From Ahaetulla prasina (taxonomy: Eukaryota; Chordata; Lepidosauria; Squamata; Colubridae): a DNA stretch of 64,000 nt. The notes below the pieces were generated by a model. The model saw only the letters and a program-made list of their open reading frames with translations. It did no database searches and was not told the origin of the DNA. Position 1 is the first letter of the stretch. The number at the start of each line of letters is the position of its first letter. This document shows, one piece after another, positions 56,310 to 64,000 of this stretch. The DNA lies in contig NC_080543.1 of NCBI RefSeq assembly GCF_028640845.1, forward strand, positions 92,617,825 through 92,681,824. The letters are read 5' to 3'. The position numbers and the translations under genes were made by a program.

Positions 56310-57504
56310 TTTTGGCAGTCAGAAGCTGGAACACCCAATGTAGCTCCGCTTTTTCTTTGGGTCTTGCTCCTCCCACAGCTTCTGTTTTAGTAGCCTCTGC
56401 CACTTGGATTTGTTGGAGCTTAACTTCCTGTTCCTTGCATTTAGTAGCTGCTCTCGTCATCCTTTGTTCTTTTACTCCTTCTTTTGGTACTTCTCCCCCT
56501 TTAGATATGTCCAGTACTTGTAAAGAATCTTCCTCCATAACTATAACTGCACCTTGGTCTTGTGCCTGCTTCATTGCTTCCCTTTTTCTTATTTCTTCAA
56601 CATCCCTTCTTCTACATTCTGGTGACGATGGGCTTCCAGCTTTCAATACATTAACATAAAAGTCTCTTGCTTTCCAGATTGTATTAAGTCGATGTGGTTT
56701 TCCTGCATAATACACAATTATCCCCACTGGGATATCCCATCTATATTCAGTCTGCCTTTTTTTAAGCTCCTCCACCAGAAATGCATATTCTTTTCTGCTT
56801 CTCAGCATTTTAGGGGGAATTTCTTTCAAAATTAAAATTTCTCGTCCAGCTGCCAGAATTCCACACACCCCCCCCCACTTATATGATGCTTGCAGAATTG
56901 CATTTCTCATTCTTCGAGCTGTAAAATAAATAACCATATCTCTTGGTAACTGCTTTTGTCTGGCAATCCAAGAATTCACATGGTAAATTTTGTCAATATG
57001 ATATGCCACTTCATCTGGTTGCACTCCTATTATCTCTGCAAATACTTCAGAAAAAAATTCTTTCAAATCCTCCTTCTTATTTTCCTGGAGTCCTCTGATT
57101 CTTAAAGCAAATTCCATAGCCCTATATTGGACCAATACAATTTCATCATCTGTTTTTTCCACTTTAGCCTGAACCTCTTCCATCTTATTTTCCAACTTTA
57201 AGTTAGCTTGCTTTATTTCTTCCACATTTTCTTCCAACAAATTCAAATTGGTTGCCAAACCTTGAACTGCTAGCACAAGACTGTCCCTAATCTCTTTGTT
57301 CCCTTCTTGAATTTCTAACATCTGTTCTGTCATCTGTTTCAGTTTCTTTTCAATAAGAGAAGTTTGCAAATTTATGGAATCCTTTACAAAATCTTTCAGG
57401 TTTTCCTGTAGTGCTTCTAGATTTAATGCTTTTTTATCAACAGTATGAGCTGGAGAAACTCCCGCACTCCTAGAGGTTGGTAATTTTGTTTGTTTGGCTG
57501 CCAT
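56299..57504 (-). CDS. L1 ORF1 protein (intact)
   Basis: 401 codons, start ATG at 57504, following a 5' UTR without a longer in-frame extension. Residues ~25-120 form a coiled coil with heptads (NLEALQENLKDFVKDSINLQ; EEIKQANLKLENKMEEVQAK) expected to trimerise. Residues ~130-215 are the RRM-like domain (YRAMEFALRIRGLQENKKED). Residues ~185-290 are the C-terminal domain with PRDMVIYFTARRMRNAILQA and RSRKEYAFLVEELKKR, motifs of transposase_22 family L1 ORF1p that bind RNA and act as a nucleic-acid chaperone. A Glu/Lys-rich extension of ~100 residues ends the protein. It overlaps ORF2 by 11 nt (ATGGCAACTAG), which suggests termination-reinitiation. Confidence 0.9.
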   Translation of the reverse strand: MAAKQTKLPTSRSAGVSPAHTVDKKALNLEALQENLKDFVKDSINLQTSLIEKKLKQMTEQMLEIQEGNKEIRDSLVLAVQGLATNLNLLEENVEEIKQANLKLENKMEEVQAKVEKTDDEIVLVQYRAMEFALRIRGLQENKKEDLKEFFSEVFAEIIGVQPDEVAYHIDKIYHVNSWIARQKQLPRDMVIYFTARRMRNAILQASYKWGGVCGILAAGREILILKEIPPKMLRSRKEYAFLVEELKKRQTEYRWDIPVGIIVYYAGKPHRLNTIWKARDFYVNVLKAGSPSSPECRRRDVEEIRKREAMKQAQDQGAVIVMEEDSLQVLDISKGGEVPKEGVKEQRMTRAATKCKEQEVKLQQIQVAEATKTEAVGGARPKEKAELHWVFQLLTAKNGN

Positions 57505-58127
57505 TTTTTAAACTTTCGTTTCACTTTAATCCAAATTAACAAAAAATCTTTTTGTATTTACTGGGAATACAGTCTTAAAATCTCTTCATTTTTTATTTAA
57601 TGACTTCTAACAGCCTCTGGCAGCACTATGCCCAAAACAATAGCAATTTTTTCACTTTTGCTTTCTGCTCGTAAAGTCATTAGGTTAATGGTGCCTTTAT
57701 CGGTCTTGCCTTCAAGTTGCAACAAAACCACAGGGACTTAACAAAATTGTTACCCTGCATTTACAGTCCTCCTGCTTCTGTTCTGTCTGGTATAAAATAA
57801 GTTTGTAATTCAATATGGGTCCCAGAGCTTGGACGCGGTGATTATTTCTGCCAGAGCAGAAGAGCCTTGGATACGGAGCACTTTGAGCTAATAGGGAGCT
57901 TAACCATTCAAACCCCCGAAGTCATTTCAGGGGTTTTAGGAAAGCTCTATCTTTGCCCGTCTGCTCACCTCCCCCTCTTCTCCCGAGGGGGAGATTTTCT
58001 GAATCGCTAGCTGCTGATTTACATTGCCTTAGCGATTCTACGTGATCCAAAGGCTGGCGGTCTAAAAGACTGTCACCATCACCAACGGCGCCAAGTGGAA
58101 GTCTCCCATCAGTTGTGGGTTTTTTTT
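57505..58127 (-). promoter_or_regulatory. L1 5' UTR
   Basis: About 620 bp upstream of ORF1. The distal 300 bp (57830-58120) is clearly more GC- and CpG-rich than the surroundings, as expected for an L1 internal promoter. No tandem monomers are present. It abuts a 5'-truncated CR1 on its right. Confidence 0.6.
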
Positions 58128-58690
58128 AAGTCCTAGGCTGCATTAACAGAGGGATAGAATCAAGATCACATGAAGTGTTAATACCAGTTTATAATACCTT
58201 GGTAAGACCACACTTGGAATATTGCATCCAATTTTGGTTGCCACGATATAAAAAAATATTGAGACTCTAGAAAGAGTGCAGATAAGAGCAACAAAGATGA
58301 ATAGGGTACTGGAGGCTAAAACATAGGAAGAATGGTTGAAGGGACTGGTATAACTAGTTTAATTAAGAGAAGGATTAGGGGTGACATGATAGCAGTGTTC
58401 AGGGGCTGTCACAAAGAAGACGGGGCCAGCCTATTCTCCAAAGCACCTGAAGTCAAGACAAGAAACAATGGATGGAAACTAATCAAGGAGAGAAGCAATC
58501 TAGAACTAAGGAGAAATCTCCTGACAGTTACAGTAGAACAATTAATCCATGGAATGACTTGCTTCCAGAAGTTGTAGATGCTCTAATACTGGAGATATTT
58601 AAGAAGAGATTGGACAACCATTTGTCTGAAATGGTATAGGGCTAGGACTAGAAGACCTCCAAAATCCCTCCAACTATGTTATTCTGTTAA
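58128..58690 (+). mobile_element. CR1 LINE 3' end
   Basis: It is collinear with 46970-47540: CTAGGCTGCATTAACAGAGG, CACACTTGGAATATTGCATC, CTCTAGAAAGAGTGCAGATA, GGAGAGAAGCAATCTAGAAC, then the 3' UTR with CTAGAAGACCTCCAAAATCC and ATTCTGTTA. The ORF is broken; the longest open part is 58332-58577. Confidence 0.88.
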
Positions 58691-58862
58691 TTATTCATTT
58701 TATTATTGATATTTATAACTGGGCAAAGAAAAAAAAACATAGCCAAAAATCCAACAGAGCTAGAATTACTCATCAATAAATGTTTTTCTAAACTTACAGC
58801 TGAGTTACCAGAGATCCACCTGAATATTAAGATATCAATAGCATATCAAATATTGAATACAT

Positions 58863-59197
58863 GGTGGAATTCAATTTTTTTTACTACCGGTTCTGTGGGT
58901 GTGGCTTGGTGGGGGTGGCTTGATGGGGGTGGCAGGGGAAGGATACTGCAAAATGTCCATTCCCGCCCCACTCCAGGGGAAAGATTCTGCAAAATCTCCA
59001 TTCCCACCTCACTCCAGGAGAAGGATACTGCAAAATCCTCATTCCCTCCCCACTCCTGGGGGAAGGATATTGCAAAATCTTCATTCCCACCCCAGTCTGG
59101 GGCCAGCCAGAAGTGGTATTTGCCAGTTCTCCAAACTACTGAAAATTTCTGCTACCAGTTCTCCAGAACCTGTCAAAACCTGCTGAATAGCACCCCT
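58863..59197. mobile_element. hAT-type MITE with internal 41-bp repeat expansion
   Basis: Flanked by a perfect 8-bp target duplication GAATACAT (58855-58862 and 59198-59205). The left end is GGTGGAATTCAA with ACTACCGGTTCTGTGGGTGT; the right end is CTGCTGAATAGCACCCCT. Between them a ~41-bp unit (GAAGGATACTGCAAAAT plus a C-rich half) is repeated about four times from 58937 to 59095. No transposase. Confidence 0.8.
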
Positions 59198-59205
59198 GAA
59201 TACAT

Positions 59206-59957
59206 CCTTAAAGAGCTTCAGTTTTAAAAAAATATTTTAAGATCAAAGAAGTACCATATAGTAAACTTCCCTTATCCATTTCTACAATTCCCTGTTATGA
59301 TCATAACTCCTTCGAAATTCAACTATTTTTTCTTAATAATAGTGCCATTATTGTATTAATAAAAGATGCCATTATTGCAAGCCTGAATTGAGACAAGCTC
59401 TGATCCATGGCAAGAAGACTGGACAATGCCTATGGGAAACATTGCTTTCTGTTTTCTCATTATATTCCTTTCGGGATGTTACCTTACCCAGAAAATAAGA
59501 AATTGGAAGGTAAAATGAGGCATACGCAGTACTTTATTTGCCTGCTTTTTCTAGCAAAAGCTTTTTGCTGTACATGTCCCTATTTTGAATAGATTCAGTC
59601 AATCTCTGAGCCTCCCTCATATAGCAGCAATGTATTATTAATCCCATTCAGGCATAATTCAGGAGAAAGGGCAACAAATTAGCTATAGAAAAGCACACTT
59701 AAGTCTATTTTGTCATGTGCAACTTTTCCTAAACCTTTTTGCACTGGAAGAAACTCATACAGCACTAAGCATTTTCTGTATAGTCTGTTATATGTTATCA
59801 AGATTCTGAATCCAGAAGAAAATTTCTCTTTCTATGAAAGTTTTGTTCAACATTTAATGGAACCAGAAGAAACCACCCAATCTCGAGGACATGGCTAAAT
59901 GTTACTTGTGATTCCTTTTCAGCTGAAGCTCCCTTTGGACATAATATTGAGGATTAC
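59206..59957. other. Single-copy DNA, no gene seen
   Basis: Chance ORFs below 65 codons only; no recognised repeat. Confidence 0.5.
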
Positions 59958-60558
59958 TGTTGTGGTCCGCCAGCAGTCTGTGGATCTGACAGCGGAGTTG
60001 GACAGTGAGGAGGGCAGGACAATGGATCAATCCTGGAGTCAGGGGAAAGCCCGGACGAGGGCTCTGTGTCAGAGGCAGAGATGGGGCCAGGGCCATCTGG
60101 GAGTGATGTGCAGATTCTGGAGCCTCCAGAGGCCGACAGCAGAGAGGCAGAGGAACAGAAGGCGCCTGTTCCTAGTGCACACATTCGAAGAGCTGCCAGA
60201 AATCAAGAGCAGCTAAAGCAAAAAGGATGACTCGGGAGTAAGGCCAGGAGATGATTGGCCCCTCCCATAAGGCTTAAAAGAGCAGCAAAGGCTCTTGGGT
60301 TCTTTGTAGGAAAGCAACATTGCTACAATTGTTTCATGTTGGCATCTCCTGTTTCTGAACTTCATGGGGTTCTTGCCAAGGGTGCCAAAGTAAACAAAGG
60401 TTTGTGATAAAGTTGAAGGACTTTTTCTGAAGGACTTTGTTTTGGACATAATTTGGACTAAGCTGAGAATGAAGTAATTCTCAGCTGTTCTAATAAAATA
60501 TGTTTGTTTAGGACTGATTGTGTCTGTTAATATAACTATTTGGGCCTAGGTCACAACA
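59958..60558 (+). mobile_element. Solo LTR
   Basis: 601 bp beginning TGTTGTGGTCC and ending GGTCACAACA, a 7-bp perfect terminal inverted repeat (TGTTGTG/CACAACA). Flanked by ATTAC (59953-59957) and ACTAC (60559-60563), a 5-bp target duplication with one mismatch. Promoter-like order on the plus strand: CCAAT-type ATTGGCC near 60254, TATA-like GGCTTAAAAGAG at 60271-60282, and AATAAA at 60492-60497. No internal sequence remains, so it arose by LTR-LTR recombination. The start resembles that of the sushi-like LTR at 27651, but the bodies differ. Confidence 0.85.
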
Positions 60559-60563
60559 ACTAC

Positions 60564-63500
60564 TTACCTTTCCCATTCAAGGAAATCAGCATACTAAACC
60601 CATCTTCTACTCACTGGATTCCAATTATAAAGGACAAACATAGAAAGCATCCTTTGTTCCGGGAACCTCTTTATGTAATATAGGATCCTTTGCGTGGAGA
60701 ACAGTGCAATCATCAAGAACTTCCACAGATGAAAAGGTCCCCCTGTTTAAGACCACTATTGTCTACATGTGAAAGATAATTCAAATATGGTGATATTAAT
60801 GTACCCATCCCACAAGCATAAGAGTCTTATGTTTGACCAAGTCTGACCAATAATCTCTCCAAATAACAAACGGCAAAATTGATCACACAAGCACAGACCC
60901 TTTTGTGTTTGTGTGATCTCATTGCATGCACATGCATGGCAGAACAGATGTCCCACTATTGTGATGTTTGTTTTGTTGCTCTGACAAAAGTCTTGGATTT
61001 TGTGCCTGCCTGAGTTTAAAAAAGATAATTTCAACTGAAATTACTTTGTCTTCTGTAAAATTATTTTACTACAAATTATTTGCTATAAAAAACATCTTTT
61101 TGTAATAAACAATAGGTGTCTGCTATGTGGTTTTAGAATGCAAAAATGTGCCTTGCAGCCTATGAGTCGTGAGTGTCACACTCTCATGTACAACTCTTGA
61201 AAGTAGCTGCATCTTTTCCCTCTATAGCTGCTACAGAACCCAGGAAAATATATCTTTTGTTTAAGGAATTACCAATAAGGACAGCCTTTATACTCAGAAA
61301 CCCTAGATGTATCTTTTGTTTAAGGAATTACCAATAACCACAGCCTTTATACTCAGAAACCCTAGATGTATCTTTTGTTTAAGAAATTACCAATAAGCAC
61401 AGCCTTTATACTCAGAAACCCTAGATACTCAAAAGCAGCCTCTTGCTTTTGAATCTAAAGTCCTGCATAATTTTAATAAGCAAATACTTTCAATGTTTCA
61501 GAAACAGTTCACGAAAAAAAGATGATAAAGATACAGACAGCAAGCCAAGTATACTAGGTCATCTTTTAAAGCTTAGAATTAGCAGATGCTTCCATTTTCT
61601 TAATAAAGAATGTTTTGGAGGTGTTTCCAGCCATATCTTAAAACAACAAAAAATAGATTAGTTACATATGGTGCTGCAGGAGTTAAATATAGATTTTAAG
61701 GGGGAAAACCTCTAAATTTCATGTGGTCTTATGACCAATATGCAATTAATGTGCCCATTTAGGCATTTACTTAGCGTGTGAAGAATACAGGGCTATACAT
61801 TAACAGTAATGTTCTTTTAGCAGAGAGAAAGCTCTAAACAATAGAACATATATTACAGATTTGCAGCCATTTACTTATTGGAGGCAACTTAAAAGTATAA
61901 TGTAAGGAAGAATATGTTGTGTTTTTAATAAGAGTGATCAACCAAGAGTGTAACCATTCAAAAGGCAGAACATTTTCCTTTGATGCAATTTCCGATAATC
62001 ATTCATAATATTCTCCAAAAGTGCATCAATTATATATGAAATGTGATATTTATTTATTTGCTGTAGCTCACAACAAGCAAATAGCTGTGAGGCAAACCAG
62101 TTCTTGTTTCTGTTTTAAACTGGCATAGTAGTTTTAAGGTACAAGGCTTAATCATTTCCTTTTCCTGCTGGCCATTTTCCAGTTAAATTTACTCCTAATC
62201 TGTTCCCAAATGACCCTTATCCAAAATCTGAATAATTCAGGGGACTGAATAACCTGGGGAGGAAATTTTTAGCAGAAAATTGGTCACGAAAAGCTGCAAG
62301 TCTCCAACTAATCAAAATAAAACACACATTTTGTCCCATACATGTATGTGTAATATGTAGGTTACTCTTTTTCTTTAGAAGTTTTTAGAGAAGACTAAAC
62401 ATGTTTTGATAAGAGGTGGATTCAAAATTGGATAGAGGCAAAGCTTAATGAGAACCAGTATCTAACTTGCAAATATTCCTAAAGGGACTACCTTTTAAGT
62501 ATGCGGGATTTCCAGAACATGGAATGTGAATCCTTAGTCCCACTTCTCTATTCATGTATTCAGACTAGATGGAATAAAGATTTTACAATTACGCTGGAAA
62601 TATATATATATATTCTTTTTTTCCCCTTTTTTATCAGAATGTAAGATTTAATATCAAAGAAAATATTTGCACAGTGTCAAATTAAGTTAAAATACTTTCA
62701 GTTCAGCATGGATAAAGTCAAAGAATAAAATATATCCTTAGTTGTAACTTAGTTCATCCTTTCTCTTTTTTATTTTATAAGCTGCACTCCAGGAGATAAA
62801 ATTAAAACTAGACTAAATTAACATTTCTAAAAGTCAGGAGCAAATGTTAACACCACACACAATCCAACCATAATATTCTTTACTATTATAGTGTTAGGAC
62901 TATTTTCTTTATTTATTTCTTAGAGTATAAGCACTAGAAATTAATAACATTTCCACAGGGGCTCATTTTTCTTCATATAAGATTATTCAGTAGAGCCAGT
63001 CAGAAGGAAGAAAAACATTTCTCAGTGTGATCGGGCTGTTACTATATCAGCTGGAACTATGCAAAAAGAGGTAGAGAAAGAAAGACAAAGAGAAGAAAAA
63101 TAAAGTTGCATATTGTCCCCAAAGCAATGCAATATTAATATCAAATATTTACTATGAGTTTACACATTTTGAAAATATCTGTCTTTAAAATACATTCATG
63201 GTAAGAACATGCTGTTTGGGAGTATCATAAGGAACTGTTTCCTTGCTGATAAAGAAATCATATTAAAAACAATGCACCATGCCCAAAATTAGTTGTAATA
63301 AATACATTTGCACCTTATCCCACCTTATTCCTTTTTAAAAATCTATGAGCGCAATATATTTCCAATCTGTAAATCCAAAGTTTAACAGACAAATTCCCTG
63401 TAAGCTAAAAGAAAGAAAGAAAATGCACAGGGAATAATTAGAACGAGTTATCCAAAACAGCTATGAGTTATTGGAGGAAAGGATTTCTAAAATACCCAGG

Positions 63501-64000
63501 TGGAGAAGGAAAGCACAATATAATAAAGAATCCCTGGTCTGCCTGTACATATCCCGCTGACATGTCGCTTGCTTTAGAGAAATGTAAATGATTTAAAGGG
63601 AAGGAATAAGCAAAAATGTACATCAGGTTTGCCACAGTTTTACAACCTGCTTTAATCACATGGAACTTTCTCCAAAGGATTTGGGAGGCTAGTTGTTACA
63701 GATGAGATTTCAGTAGGGCGATTAGGGATGCCGAACATATGTGGTGAGCAAAGAGAAAGAGAGGGAGGGAAAAATGTAGTGATGGTTAAAGTATAGTTTA
63801 ATGACTCCAATCTCCATCACTTTTTCGAATGTATTGTATGTGCAAGTCCATAGTACAGCATAATGTGTCATAATTTGGCCTCCAATTCTGACAGCAGCGC
63901 CTGACTTGGGCATTAAATCATTGCCCCAAGGAATTCACATTCTGGCAATTCCTGATGGGTAGGGCTGTCATCTCCTCCCACACATTACCTATCACTTTTG
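60564..64000. other. Single-copy DNA with a 59-bp triplication
   Basis: 61251-61426 is a three-copy tandem repeat (listed separately). A (TA)n-like run lies near 62600-62612. 63250-64000 is a non-repetitive block listed as a candidate conserved element. No coding gene identified. Confidence 0.5.
61251..61426. repeat. 59-bp tandem repeat, three copies
   Basis: The unit begins TATCTTTTGTTTAAGGAATT and ends CAGAAACCCTAGATG; starts at 61251, 61310 and 61369. Copies differ at only a few positions (AAGGAC, AACCAC, AAGCAC), so the expansion is recent. Confidence 0.95.

Larger units (their letters stand above)
52298..58127 (-). mobile_element. Near full-length L1 LINE
   Basis: About 5.8 kb on the minus strand: 5' UTR (58127-57505), ORF1 (57504-56299), ORF2 remnant (56309 to about 52560) and a 3' UTR with a G-rich polypurine tract (C-rich on plus, 52353-52400). 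It ends at a short A tail (T run 52298-52306). It has the classical L1 two-ORF layout. ORF1 is intact while ORF2 is broken in many places, so it is retrotransposition-incompetent in cis. No obvious target-site duplication was found. Confidence 0.92.

Overview
This window is vertebrate intergenic or intronic DNA with no convincing host protein-coding gene. The repeats point to a squamate reptile, most likely an advanced snake. The evidence is Bov-B (RTE) LINEs, CR1, L2-like and CR1/L3-like LINEs, a degenerate L1, tRNA-derived SINEs with LINE-like 3' tails, (GATA)n tracts, and L3-type 3' ends that run directly into (TTCTA)n or (TTCTG)n microsatellites, a pattern described for snakes. The species call is an inference from repeat families remembered, not searched.

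Layout. 1-33.7 kb is mostly single-copy AT-rich DNA with scattered insertions: a Bov-B 3' end between two GATA tracts (1.7-2.2 kb), L2-like 3' ends (2.3 and 16.4 kb), an L3-like 3' end with TTCTA tract (5 kb), an unassigned minus-strand element with a coiled-coil ORF (5.2-6.96 kb), tRNA SINEs (7.1, 22.3, 27.7 kb), an ERV-like solo LTR (10.8 kb), a mariner-like TIR element (17 kb), a 791-bp hAT-type element carrying a coiled-coil coding fragment (18.6 kb), a three-deep nest of CR1, L3-like and L2-like LINEs (22.5-24.65 kb), and a sushi-like Ty3/gypsy 5' fragment (26.7-27.65 kb).

The centrepiece is 33.74-50.96 kb. One old minus-strand Bov-B element is split by a ~13.4-kb compound insertion: an ~8.57-kb tandem array of about 107 copies of an ~80-bp unit, each normally carrying one CACGTG E-box, joined through a 13-bp identity to a CR1 LINE. 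About 1.6 kb of that CR1 is present twice, head to tail and nearly identical. The 5' part of the Bov-B was later hit by an LTR retrotransposon (itself carrying a SINE) and by a 120-bp palindromic MITE.

51-64 kb: a near full-length minus-strand L1 (52.3-58.1 kb) has an intact 401-codon ORF1 overlapping a broken ORF2 by 11 nt. Beside it are a CR1 3' end, a hAT-type MITE with perfect 8-bp target duplications, a 601-bp solo LTR, and single-copy DNA. Several single-copy blocks (0.54-1.26, 14.65-14.96, 21.13-21.65, 51.6-52.1, 63.25-64.0 kb) look like candidate conserved noncoding elements; only alignment can decide that.

There are no genes working together here. The content is a record of layered transposition, tandem amplification and decay. 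The most unusual structure is the E-box-rich array fused to a duplicated CR1 inside a Bov-B.
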